64,000 nucleotides of DNA from Diacronema lutheri (taxonomy: Eukaryota > Haptophyta > Pavlovophyceae > Pavlovales > Pavlovaceae), in the NCBI GenBank assembly GCA_019448385.1, contig JAGTXO010000031.1, positions 250,501 through 314,500 of the forward strand, in the 5' to 3' direction. The notes under the pieces are model-generated. The model saw nothing but the letters and a program-made list of their open reading frames with translations, did no database searches and was not told the origin of the DNA. Positions 1-9,423 of the stretch are shown here, one piece after another (within the stretch, counting starts at the first letter, position 1; each line of letters starts with the position of its first letter). The position numbers and the translations under genes are program-made.

Positions 1-400
1 TTCTGCTCGGCGGCGAGGCGGTAGAGGCGCACGGCCTCCGCCCAGTCCTGCGGCACGCCCTCGCCTCTCTCGTAGCAGATGCCTAGGCTGCACTGCGCGT
101 CGGCATGCTTCTGCTCGGCGGCGAGGCGGTAGAGGCGCACGGCCTCCGCCCGGTCCTGCGGGACGCCCTCGCCTCTCTCGTAGCAGAAGCCCAGGTTGCA
201 CTGCGCGTCGGCATGCTTCTGCTCGGCGGCGAGGCGGTAGAAGCGCACGGCCTCTGCCTGGTCCTGCGGCACGCCCTCGCCTCTCTCGTAGCAGATGCCC
301 AGGCTGCACTGCGCGTCGGCATGTTTCTGCTCGGCGGCGAGGCGGTAGAGGCGCACGGCCTCCGCCCAGTCCTGCGGCACGCCCTCGCCTCGCACGCGGC
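1..400. repeat. 108-bp coding tandem repeat (Sel1 units)
   Basis: Near-identical units begin at 1, 109, 217 and 325, a 108-bp period equal to 36 codons. Differences between units are single bases, which indicates recent duplication or gene conversion within the Sel1 gene. Confidence 0.9.
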
Positions 401-434
401 GGTGGAACCGCGCCTCCGATTTCGCCCTCGCCAT
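1..434 (-). CDS. Sel1-like repeat protein, 5' part only (cut by window edge)
   Basis: Reading leftward from an ATG at 434, the frame stays open to the window edge and encodes tandem 36-residue units of the form HADAQCSLGICYERGEGVPQ followed by D(W/Q/R)AEAVRLYRLAAEQK. This is the Sel1-like (SLR) alpha-helical repeat, a TPR relative that usually acts as a protein-interaction scaffold. About four units are visible after a short basic N-terminus (MARAKSEARF). There is no signal peptide, so it is probably cytosolic. The 3' end and total length lie outside the window. Family assignment is firm; the start is a simple first-ATG choice, and no partner or pathway can be inferred. Confidence 0.8.
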   Translation of the reverse strand, partial: MARAKSEARFHRRVRGEGVPQDWAEAVRLYRLAAEQKHADAQCSLGICYERGEGVPQDQAEAVRFYRLAAEQKHADAQCNLGFCYERGEGVPQDRAEAVRLYRLAAEQKHADAQCSLGICYERGEGVPQDWAEAVRLYRLAAEQ

Positions 435-857
435 CCCTCCACCTGCGTCCCGGACAATTTTTTTACGGGTGTCGGGCTCAAGGGAGAGGCACGCAATCCC
501 TGAGTCCCTGACTGCGTGTGCGCGGCTGCGTGCAACGCGCATGCCACGTTCAACTGTGCCGGCGCGGCGGCGCGGCGCCGGTCGCGCACTGATTGCGCGC
601 TGCCGCCCAACTGCCGGCGCGGGCGGCCTGGTCCCGCAGGCCGCAGCCCGCTCTGCTGAGTGCCGTCCCGCCTGTCCGCGGCAATGACAGGGCGACCGCA
701 GCCGCCTGCTTTCACCTTATTGGCGCATTTGCGGGCGCCGACGGTGTGCGCGCGCTGCGGCGACGACCCGCACGGCGATGAGGTCCCCGCGGACGCGAGC
801 TTCAATTTTGGACCGTCAGCTGTCCGCAGACCGCATCAAAATTTAATTGAAAAATTC
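435..857. other. Divergent intergenic region
   Basis: This 423-bp gap separates the leftward Sel1 gene from the rightward gene at 858. It holds a short T run near 460 and an AT-richer stretch at about 800-860 just before the next ATG. I see no convincing gene or RNA in it. Confidence 0.4.
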
Positions 858-1397
858 ATGGCGGAAATGACTCAAATCACACGAACCCAAAATTTTCCGG
901 CGGCTGCAATGTCGTCGTACGTCGAGGGCACGCTGGAAAGTATCGCTCAACTCGGCGTTCCGCCGCTCGCAACCGCGGCCGGCCTGTCGTCCGAGGGATG
1001 GCTGATCGTCGTTGCCGCTCTGCAGGCCGTCCGCCCCGCGGCTTTTCGCACCAGCATCAGCTGGACGGCATTTTTTCTCACGATCATGCTGGTATCGTTC
1101 GGCACGCTCCTCTTCGTCGGGCACCTGTTTCAGGCCCTCGGCGTCGGGCTCGCTGGAATCGTCGGCGCGGGTCCATTCGGTTGGATTACCGCGCGCTTAT
1201 CAGAGCGGCATGAGGTGCGCGCCGCCTGCTCGCAACTGTCAAAGGGCGTGCTGGCCACACGGGGCCTCAGGCTCATTGCGGTCGCAGACGGGAGGAGCGT
1301 CAGGCTCGAGCGGCGCGCCAAGGGTGAAGCTCGAAGCGAGCGTGCGCTCGACGCGGTGCAGGAGCACGAGGCCGAACCGGCCGATCTGGCCGTATGA
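858..1397 (+). CDS. Small hypothetical membrane protein
   Basis: A 179-residue frame starts at an ATG that follows an AT-rich leader unusual for this window. Residues about 70-90 (WTAFFLTIMLVSFGTLLFVGH) and 92-111 form two hydrophobic segments joined by a short turn, suggesting a hairpin or double-spanning membrane protein with a charged C-terminal tail. I do not recognise the family. The same frame is open further upstream to 660, so the start is uncertain. Support comes from the hydrophobic pattern and the base-composition change, not from homology. Confidence 0.4.
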   Translation: MAEMTQITRTQNFPAAAMSSYVEGTLESIAQLGVPPLATAAGLSSEGWLIVVAALQAVRPAAFRTSISWTAFFLTIMLVSFGTLLFVGHLFQALGVGLAGIVGAGPFGWITARLSERHEVRAACSQLSKGVLATRGLRLIAVADGRSVRLERRAKGEARSERALDAVQEHEAEPADLAV

Positions 1398-1604
1398 CGT
1401 GTATTCACTCACCGAGCGGTGACGGATCAAGCGCGCGACGGCCGCGCATGCACGGCCACGGTGCGAGACTGCCGCGAGCGCGACGAGGCGCACCGGGGCG
1501 CGCGCGGCGCCTGGATGGAGCCAGTCGCACACGCCGGCCGCCCGTCGACGGGCGGCCGCAGCGGCGCTCGACCCGGGCGGCCGCCGCACGCGGGCGAGCG
1601 CTGG

Positions 1605-3464
1605 TCAGCTGAGGAGCGGCTTGGGCTGCGGCTTGAGCGCGAGCAGCGTCAGCTCGGTCTGGCCGGCGGCCGGGTCGAGCCAGACGCGCGGCTGCGCGGG
1701 CGATTCAAAAGTCGGGTAGAGCGGCCGCATCGAGACGAGCTGCAGCGCCTCCGCCGACATGCGCACGAGATCGTCGGTTGGCCCGCGCAGCGCAACGACC
1801 ACCGCCTGCCCCTCGGAGCCGTGCGGGTCGATGCATAGCGCGCAATCGGCGAAGAGCGCAAGCATCACCGTCCACGCCGTGCGCTCGGCGACGATGATCG
1901 CGCAGACCGGCGCGGCGCGCGCGCGCTCCGCCGCGTCGCGCAGCGCCGCGCAGAAGGCGTCGAGCGAGAGCGGCTGGGCGTCGTCGCACGTGAGCGGCAG
2001 GTTGAACAGGATGTCCGCCCGCTGCTTGTGCACACGCTCCGCGCCATCGACGCCGTGCACGCGCGCGAGGCGCAGCGCCTCCTCGACGTAGTGCATCTGC
2101 GCGTTGTCGCCCTGCGCGTCGTACACGCGCGTGCCCGTGCGGATCGCCGACGCGACGAGCCGGCGAAGCTCGCGGAACGGTGGGGGTGTTCCCGCGCGCT
2201 CGTCGGCGCGCGGCGGCGAATGGGGCGTGCGCCGCGCGGTCGCGTCGGCGAGCGCGCGTGCGCGGAGCGGCGAGGGCTGCAGCGCGCCGCCGAGCGCGCC
2301 GCCCGCGATCGCGTGCGGCGAGCCGCCCGCTGGGTGGACGAGCGGCGGCTCGCCCGCGCCGCCGGCGCCAGCCGCGCCACCGTCGCCGCCAAGCAGGCGC
2401 GCAAAGCCGACGCCGCCGTGCACGCGGTGGTGGTTCAAGAGCGCGATGGCGAGCGAGACGCACACGTCGGTGCACGCGCCCGCGCCCGCGCCCGCGAGCG
2501 CCGCGTCCGCCGAGCGGAAGACGGCGGCGTGCTGGCCGTCGACGGCGAGCTGCTCGACGCGCAGCAGCGGAAAGCGCTCGGCGTGCCGCAGGAAGCGAAC
2601 CTCGCTGCTCGACTCGGCGGCGGCGCGCTGCAGCGCGGCGTGCGCGCGCGGCGTGCTCGCGTCCGCCGCGCCGGGCGCCGCCTTGGCCAGCGCGGCCGCG
2701 TGCCTGCGGCTCTGGTGCATTGCGAGCCGAATGGACGTCGAATAATCGAGATTTGCAAGAATGGACGCGACGGGCTCGGGCGGGTCGAAGGGCTCGGGCT
2801 CGGCGCGGCCGGTGGTGGCGGAGGCGGCGGGCGAGCGCGCGCGAAGCTCACGCGTCAGCTCGTCGATGTACTCGGCGAGCTCGATCACTTCCTCATCGTC
2901 GACGACGTCGGCGACCGCGCCGAGGGGCAGCTGCCACACCGACTCGGCGCCCGGCGCCGCGTGGTTGTGGAAGTAGCGCCGGCCGGTCTGGATGTGCAGG
3001 TGGGAGGTCCATACGCCGTTGTCGCCACTCGCACCGACGGCGTGCTCGCCGTGCTTCGCGCCGCCGCCGCGCCAGCGCCACCCGCCGCGCCCGCCGCCTC
3101 CCCGCGCGCCGGCGAGCGACGCGGCATACGAGCCGTCGAGCAGCACGTTGACCGCGCGCTCGACGTCATCGTGCTGCTCGTGGAGGCAGGCCTTGATCAT
3201 CTCCACGTCGATGCCGGGCAGGTCGCCCACCGCGTCGCGGATCAGCGACAGCTTCACCTCGAGCTCGCGCCGCGAGTGCTGCGCGTCGTCCGCGGCCGCG
3301 CCGCCGCTCGCCACGCCGTCGGCGCCCACGGCCGCGACGCTGGGCGCATCGCCGGCGGCGGCGAGAGCGGTAGCCGCGACGGGCGCGCCCTGCGCGCCCG
3401 TGATCTCCACGCGCTTCTGCCCCACGCGTGCGTCGTCGCCCGCCCGGCTCAGGGCGCAGCCCAT
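1605..3464 (-). CDS. CUE- and WW-like domain protein with acylation motif
   Basis: An intronless frame encodes 619 residues from an ATG at 3464. The N-terminus MGCALS matches a dual myristoylation/palmitoylation signal, so membrane attachment is likely. Residues about 69-111 resemble a CUE/UBA-type ubiquitin-binding helix bundle (VKLSLIRDAVGDLPGIDVEM onward). Residues 151-180 resemble a WW module, with W152, a YFHN core and W177-x-x-P. The rest is low complexity until a conserved-looking C-terminal block (about 440-610) containing RVYDAQGDNAQMHYVEEALR and ALCIDPHGSEG, which I cannot assign. The MULE element sits 59 bp upstream of the start and may have altered the promoter. A role as a membrane-tethered ubiquitin adaptor is inference. 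Confidence 0.65.
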   Translation of the reverse strand: MGCALSRAGDDARVGQKRVEITGAQGAPVAATALAAAGDAPSVAAVGADGVASGGAAADDAQHSRRELEVKLSLIRDAVGDLPGIDVEMIKACLHEQHDDVERAVNVLLDGSYAASLAGARGGGGRGGWRWRGGGAKHGEHAVGASGDNGVWTSHLHIQTGRRYFHNHAAPGAESVWQLPLGAVADVVDDEEVIELAEYIDELTRELRARSPAASATTGRAEPEPFDPPEPVASILANLDYSTSIRLAMHQSRRHAAALAKAAPGAADASTPRAHAALQRAAAESSSEVRFLRHAERFPLLRVEQLAVDGQHAAVFRSADAALAGAGAGACTDVCVSLAIALLNHHRVHGGVGFARLLGGDGGAAGAGGAGEPPLVHPAGGSPHAIAGGALGGALQPSPLRARALADATARRTPHSPPRADERAGTPPPFRELRRLVASAIRTGTRVYDAQGDNAQMHYVEEALRLARVHGVDGAERVHKQRADILFNLPLTCDDAQPLSLDAFCAALRDAAERARAAPVCAIIVAERTAWTVMLALFADCALCIDPHGSEGQAVVVALRGPTDDLVRMSAEALQLVSMRPLYPTFESPAQPRVWLDPAAGQTELTLLALKPQPKPLLS

Positions 3465-3513
3465 CCTCCAGGGGGCGGGCGGGCCTCTTCCCCCTCCCTA
3501 CCTTTCCCCCTCG

Positions 3514-3522
3514 TTTTTAAAA
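3514..3522. repeat. Left 9-bp target-site duplication (TTTTTAAAA)
   Basis: TTTTTAAAA directly abuts the left terminal inverted repeat and recurs at 6355-6363 beside the right one. Nine-bp duplications are the hallmark of Mutator-like elements. Confidence 0.8.
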
Positions 3523-3578
3523 GGGAGTTCCGTACTTTTCGACGTTTCAAACTTTGCCTCCGTACTTTTAGACAATTC
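3523..3578 (+). repeat. Left terminal inverted repeat of the MULE
   Basis: These 56 bp match the complement of 6299-6354 without mismatch. They contain two copies of the CCGTACTTTT motif, and three more copies in both orientations follow up to about 3633. Confidence 0.9.
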
Positions 3579-3645
3579 GTCGAAAAGTACGGAGGTGCCG
3601 TACTTTTCGACGTGTCATTCCGTACTTTTTGACGCGCAGCTGAAC

Positions 3646-6290
3646 TCACTTAGCTCTCTGCTGCTTGAGCTCCGGGCAGCTCCTCTTGTTGTGCCCGGGC
3701 CTCCCGCACTGCTTGCAGCAGTTCTGCTTCCGCGCGTTCACCTCGCCATGCGGCTGCTGCTGCGCGCCCATGCTTGTCTTGCGGCGCTTTTTGGGAACGT
3801 CTTCAGACGAATCATCGTAGTCCTCCCAGTCCTCCTCGCCGCCCGCCGGAGGGGGCGGCGGCGCCGGCGAGCCGGCCACAGCAAAGCAGTGGCCGCGTAG
3901 GTAGTCGCCGTCGCCCTCGCCGTTGCAGACCTTGTCGCAGAAGATGGCCGTGTGGATAGGGCAGCGGCATCCCCGGCACAGGTGCCATCCAGACACCTTG
4001 GACTTCTCCACAGCTGCCACGTCTGCGTCGCTCGCGCCGTCCTTCGCACGCGCTCCAGCATAGCACGCGCAGCACCACTTGTGCCCGGAGGGCGTAGACG
4101 CGTCCCGTTGGTTGTAGCCGTCGATCATGGCGAGCGAGTTGTCACCTGGCTTAAACGACGCGCATTCCTGCGCAAACCTGTGCGCAGGAGTCGCTGCAGC
4201 TCGGAGCGCAGCAGCAGCATCGTGCCCGGGAAAGTTTGCGTCCAGCCCACCAATCGGGCCGGAGGGGCGCGCGCGCGGTCGCCCGCCACGGCCAGGCGCG
4301 TACGCCGGGCGTCGCTCGTGCGAGGGAAATGGTTTGGCGGTCGGCGGGCGCTCCGTGCCTCTGCGGAAGCGCGCGTCGGCACCCGCGGGTGGTCGTCCGG
4401 CGACTGTAGAGAGCACAGGGATGCACGACACAGGGAGGGAGGCGGCACCAGCAGATTAGGCCGTAGCCCGTGAGATGGCGCGCAGCGCGCTGAGAGCTCG
4501 CTCGCGCGGAGGGCGCGCGCGCAGGCGCTGCACGTCCCGGGACGGACGGCGATCACGAGCTGCAGGTGCGCCCCCTTCGGAGACTCCGAGAGCACCGCAG
4601 CCACGTCAGGCAGTGGGCAGCGCTGCTTTCGCACGTTGTCGGCGAGCTCGCGCTGCCCGCCACCCGCGGCAGGTGCCGGTAGCGCCGACAAGCCGAGCTG
4701 CTTGCGCCAGGTTGCCTCGGTGTGGCATAGCGGCGCGAAGTCGCACACCCTCAGCTTAGCAACGCTGCACACGTGGCAAAAGTGGTGGCACGGGTACACC
4801 TTGAGCTTGAGGAGCGGACAGCACGCGTACGCCCTGAGCGCAACCGTCCGAAACTGATCAGGCAGCGCAGCACAGCCAAGAGAGAACAGCAGGAGAGGGG
4901 CGTCGTCGCACCACACGTGAGCGAACCAGATACGTGTGTGCGCGCGCGCACACACACACAACGCGCGTGCGCGCGCGCACACACACATAACGCGCGCCCG
5001 CCACATGCCGTGAGCAGGGTCAGCCGACTACGCGTCGCGCGCTCTCCGCGAAACGTGCACGACTGCACGTACCTCATCGGCCTGGCTCAGCCGACCGACG
5101 TTGTAGACGTGGTTCGCTCCGTCCACCTTCTGTGTCCTGGCCGTCGACATCGAGTCCGCAAGCCGCGTGACCGGTTCGAGCAGCTTGATTACTGCGGGCG
5201 GAAGTCCAGGCATGACGAGGTCGCGCTCTGCTGCATGATCGATCGCAAAAGTTTGTTGCTTGGCCAGGCGTTCGGCGGACTGCTCGACGATCGTGAGGAG
5301 GGCATTGAACGGATCCTGCGATCGCGCTGTCGCCAGCGCGTTGCTCTCGGACTCCGCGACCGAAGACGTGAACCATCCGTGCAGGCTGTGCTTGCACATG
5401 ATCGGGAAGAACTCTGGCCACTGCGCCTGCGGAAAGTGGTCGCGCGCCTCGTTTGGCATGCAGGCCCATGCCGCATCAAAGTCACGGTCGGTCTTTGCCT
5501 CGATGCAGAGCCTGTATGCCCGCAGCGCCTCTCCACGCATTCTGGAAGTCAAGCTCGAGTGCTGCAAGATGTTCAGCTTCTTGTGCTCGTAGCACCGGAA
5601 CTTATCCCGCAACGCAAAGACCTTGCGGTGCGCGTTCGAGATGCCCTTGTCACCGTCAGAGAGGCTTACCCCCTTCGGCGTGTTAAGCGTGGGGTAGTGC
5701 GTCTTGGCGAAAGCGAACATGTCCTCCCACGCGCCCTGGTTCTCCGTGTCAAACCTGAACGAGTAAGCTAGCGCGACAATGTTCCGGTTGGCATTGACCG
5801 TGGTGATCACAAAGATAGTCCCTACGAGTTGAGGCGCGCGCGCAGCGGACACGCAGATGGGATTGAGTGGCTGGCTTGCCCCACAGGCGAAAGCACGCAG
5901 CACACACCTCCTTTGTAACCGTGGCCAGGGCCCCGCCGTAAGTGCGCAGCATCAACAAAGATTACTTCAAAGCCCGCTTGCGCAAAGTGCTCATCGTAAA
6001 CCTCCTTCACGTGCTTGGGGATGGCGCAGCTTGGCGATGTGCACGAGCCGCGAGTTCATCGTGTCCGCGTTGCACGTGAGCAGCTCTGCGACATGCCCAG
6101 CCTTGTTCAGATGCTCGATCAGGTTTGGCATCCACTGCACCCGCTTCTCCGGGTCGCCAGCAAGCCGAAACCGCGCTGCCTTGAGGGCGTGGTCAGGCAC
6201 ACTTGACAGACTCGCGCGCTCCCGCACGAAGTTTTGGGTCCAGCGTCGAAAAGTACGGAGTCCGGGCGGAGTCCGGGCGAAAGTAGGCAA
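3646..6290 (-). pseudogene. MULE transposase gene, multi-exon, frameshifted
   Basis: Conserved pieces in order: DPEKRVQWMPNLIEHLNK (about 6150), FEVIFVDAAHL (first catalytic Asp), GTIFVITTVNANRNIVALAY, SLSDGDKGI (second Asp), RCYEHKKLNI (C/H pair) and SVAESESNAL (catalytic Glu region). An 86-bp GT-AG intron (5907-5822) and a 219-bp intron (5072-4854, donor GTACGT) join these in phase. The next exon carries the SWIM-like PCHHFCHVC cluster. A final exon starting near 4403 has a Cys/His-rich block and a CCHC knuckle (CCKQCGRPGHNKRSCPE) before the stop at 3646. Between IAKLR and KHVKEVYDEHF near 6025 the frame slips by one base with no room for an intron, so I call it a pseudogene. The N-terminus starts almost at the right terminal repeat and seems truncated. 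Confidence 0.8.
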
Positions 6291-6298
6291 ACACTTTG

Positions 6299-6354
6299 GA
6301 ATTGTCTAAAAGTACGGAGGCAAAGTTTGAAACGTCGAAAAGTACGGAACTCCC
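6299..6354 (-). repeat. Right terminal inverted repeat of the MULE
   Basis: This is the exact inverse of 3523-3578. A further GTCGAAAAGTACGG motif copy lies just inside it near 6246. Confidence 0.9.
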
Positions 6355-6363
6355 TTTTTAAAA
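6355..6363. repeat. Right 9-bp target-site duplication (TTTTTAAAA)
   Basis: This is the second copy of the 9-bp duplication, directly outside the right terminal repeat. Confidence 0.8.
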
Positions 6364-6403
6364 AGGGGGTGCGGACTATGGGGTGCGGCCCACGGAATGC
6401 CCT

Positions 6404-8529
6404 TTACGCGTGCGACGAGACGGGGCCGATGTCACGCGCGTTGAATGTGCACGGCTGCGTCTGGTGGAACTTGCACAGGTCGAAGAGCGCGCGCCCGTCC
6501 GCCTCGAACGACATGCACGGCACGAACGTGTGGTCGTATACGATGTCGCAGCCCTGCGCACGCATCGGCGCCACACGCGCGCGCGGCGGCGGCTGTTGAG
6601 CAGCGGCCGCACCCATGGCGGCGGGAGGGCCGCGCGGCCCGCACCGCGCCCGCGGCTCGCTCGCCGCGCGTGTCGCGCCGCGCGCGGCATGGCCCGGCGC
6701 AGCGCACTCGCGCGCGCACTTTGTACGAATGACGCGCCTGGAAGGTGTTGCTCGTCTGCGGGTCGATCGCCTCCACGATGGCGATCACCTCGATGTCGGA
6801 GCGCGTGACATGCGCGCGCAGCTCCTCCTGGAAGCGCAGCGCGGCCGCGTCGTCCGGCGCGCCGCCCGCCGCACGCAGCGCGGGGCCGCCAATTGAACTG
6901 AGCCCAAGTTGATCCATGGCAGCTGCTGACTCGACGCGCGTCATGCCCGGCTGCGCCTGCCGGCCCGACGCGCCGCCGCTCCCGCCGCCGCCGCGCGCCC
7001 ACGCGGTGTGCCTGTCGTGGCGGTCGCGCTCGTGCACGCCGGCGCTCGCGCCGCGCGAGACGGCGGGCGTCTCGGCATCCGAGCCACCACTGCCCGCGCC
7101 ATTGGAGGCGTTGGGCGTGGGCGCGGCGCGCGCGCGAGGGCGCGCGCGCTCGGCGGCGGCGGGCGGCGAGCCGGGCGGCGCGTCCTGCTCCTCGACGAGC
7201 TCGCGCACCGCGTGCACGGTCTCAAGATCCGCAGCGCGTTGTAGAAGCCCCGGGAATGAGTAACCCGTCAAATGTGGGTAGCGCAGCAGCTCGCGCACGG
7301 CGGGACGCGAGCGGTCGAGCAGCGCCTCGCGCCGGCGCCGGTGCCGCGCGAGTGGCGGCGGGTAGAGCGGCGACCACTCGTCGATCGCATGCATGATCGC
7401 CGAGGGCACGGGCAGGAAGAGCATCGCGCCACGCGTGTCGTCCGGGTGCGTCAGTCGCATTGCGCGCGTCTGGAAGGGGCACGAGAGCTGTGCGCTCGCG
7501 TCGGTCTCGTGCAGCACCGCGTAGCATCGCACGTGCGCCTCGACCGCCGGGTGGAACCGAAAGTAGGCGAGCTCTGCGACCTGGAAGCGCAGGTAGAAAT
7601 CGCCGCGGATGCACTGCACGCACGCCTTGTCGGAGAAGACGATCTCGACGGCGCGCAGGTTGGCGCGCGAGAGGCGCGCGAGCGTGCCGCCGATCAGCGC
7701 CGCGTTGAGGATCCACACCATCAGCGAATGGCAGTACACGATGATCGGCAGCGTCGGGCAACCCGAGAAGTACGCGGCGCCCTCGCTTGGGATGCCGTAG
7801 CCGATCGTCGCCTGCGTCTCGACGGCGAAGGCGAAGGCGGTGTGGAAGGTGAGCGGCGCGTCGTCGAGGCCGAGGTGGCACGTCGGGTCCGTCTTGTCCG
7901 CGAGCATGTAGACGAGCGCGAAGCCGACGACGACCGACGTGTACGTGCCGGCGACGAGCGCGAGGAGCAGCTTCGTCGGTGCCTGCACGAGCACGTGAAA
8001 CATGTCGTACGTGAAGAGACGGCGCGCGTCGGGCGGGAGCGTGAAGGCCATGTTGAGCTTGCCGCTCGACTGCGCCGGCGAGCGCGGCGCGCACGGGAGC
8101 AGGGGCGAGGCGAGTCGGCGCGCGCGCGCGCGCGCGCCCAGCGCGTGGGCGCGCGGCCGCGCCGGCGCGCGCGCCCGGCGCGTGGGCGCGCGGCCGCGCC
8201 GGCGCGCGCGCGCGCGCCTGGTGGAAAGGATAGTCGCGCACGACGAGCCGCGCATTGCCGCCGGCGGGGCGCGCGTAGAAGCGGTTGGCATCGGACGACC
8301 ACCAGCGGTCGGCGAAAAAGTCGCGCAGCGACGCGAGGAGCTCGCCGCGCGGCCGAACGTCGCCTTCGTCCGTGTCGACGGCCGGCCACTCGCCGGTCGT
8401 GTGCGTGCGGCCGCGCAGGCCGTCAAAGCTGCGCACGAGCGGCACGCTGCGCATCAGCGGCCGTCGGAGCGCCGGCTCCGCGCGCCCATCGGCCCCGTTC
8501 GGCGCGCGCGACTCCCCACTCGACGTCAT
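6404..8529 (-). CDS. Inward-rectifier (Kir-type) potassium channel
   Basis: Three exons (8529-8218, 8069-6720, 6553-6404) join in phase 0 to give 603 residues. After a cytosolic N-terminus come M1 (about residues 135-158), the pore with selectivity filter TQATIGYG (filter at 192-196), M2, and a Kir cytoplasmic domain with HAIDEWSPLYP and QARHSY. The exon 2/3 join SYK-GCDIVYDHTF keeps the exact Kir spacing SY-x4-I-x5-F, which fixes the acceptor. Intron 1 has a GC donor (CAG/GCGCGC). A low-complexity Pro/Arg/Gly loop of roughly 120 residues is inserted in the cytoplasmic domain before SDIEVIAIVEAID. The expected role is K+ flux setting membrane potential. The gene is head-to-head with the C2/coiled-coil gene over 160 bp. 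Confidence 0.85.
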
Positions 8530-8689
8530 CCTCGCTCCTCCATCGTGACCGCTTCTTGCACTCGATCGACCCGACGTCCTCACTTCCGCCAAGCCAACGG
8601 CCGAAAGTCTCCGCCGCCGAGGGGTTGGGCGAGGCGAGCGTGCTGGCAGCGGCGAGAGTGCCACACGACGCTTGAGCTCGCGCGCGGCG

Positions 8690-9391
8690 ATGGACAGGTA
8701 CAAGCACAAGGCGCTGCACGTCGGCCGCGAGTGCCACAAGTTCCGCTTCGACTTTTGCGCGCTCGAGGCGAGCGGGTTGCCCGTGAGCGCGCAGGCGGGC
8801 GAGATCGCGCTCACTCTGCAGCGCGGCGTCAAGGCGGCGCGCACGCAGCCAGCGCGCGCGCAAATGGGCGTGGCGCGGTGGCACGGCCAGGCGGGCGTGG
8901 CGAGCCTCGTCGTCACGTTGTACAAGTCCAACGACAAGGGTGGCACGGGCAAGTCATACTCCTCCAAGCCGTACCGCATCGCGCTCGTCGCGCTCGCGCC
9001 GTCGCCGGGTGCTACCGCGACGGCGACCGCGACCGCGGGCGCGAGCGGCGCGCGGCCCAAGCGGCTGACGCTGCCGGGTACGCTCGGCGCGCGGCCGGGC
9101 GGCGCGGGCAGCGTCGAGCTCGGCCTCGCGGACCTCGACCTCGCCAAGCTGGCGCCCGCGAGCGCGCTGCTTTCACCCGCCAGCTCGCCGTCGAGCGCGG
9201 CGCGCGAGATCGAGCTCCACTTGCCCGCGCGCACGGGCGGCGCGGCGCGCGTCCGGCTGAGCGTGCGCGTGCACGCCCTCGCGCGTGACGGCAGCGGCAG
9301 CGGCAACCACGCCGGCGCGTTTGGCGCGAGCCCCGCGCCGCCGGTGCGCGAGGCGGGCGGCGCAGCGCGCGCGCGCGGCGGCGACCGTGCG

Positions 9392-9423
<32 letters not shown>

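Larger units (their letters stand above)
3523..6354 (-). mobile_element. Mutator-like (MULE) DNA transposon, complete copy
   Basis: The 2,832-bp element is bounded by perfect 56-bp terminal inverted repeats (3523-3578 and 6299-6354), each starting GGGAGTTCCGTACTTTTCGA. It is flanked by 9-bp direct duplications TTTTTAAAA. The interior encodes, on the minus strand, an MULE-type DDE transposase with C-terminal zinc motifs. The motif CCGTACTTTTCGAC and one-base variants recur near both ends, as expected for transposase-binding sites. It lies between the 3' end of the K+ channel gene and the 5' end of the CUE/WW gene. Identical termini indicate recent insertion, but the transposase frame is broken, so this copy may depend on another. 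Confidence 0.9.

Noticed and set aside
4940-4992. Alternating CA/GC tract as a functional Z-DNA element
   Set aside because: It is a simple repeat inside the predicted transposase intron, with nothing to indicate function.
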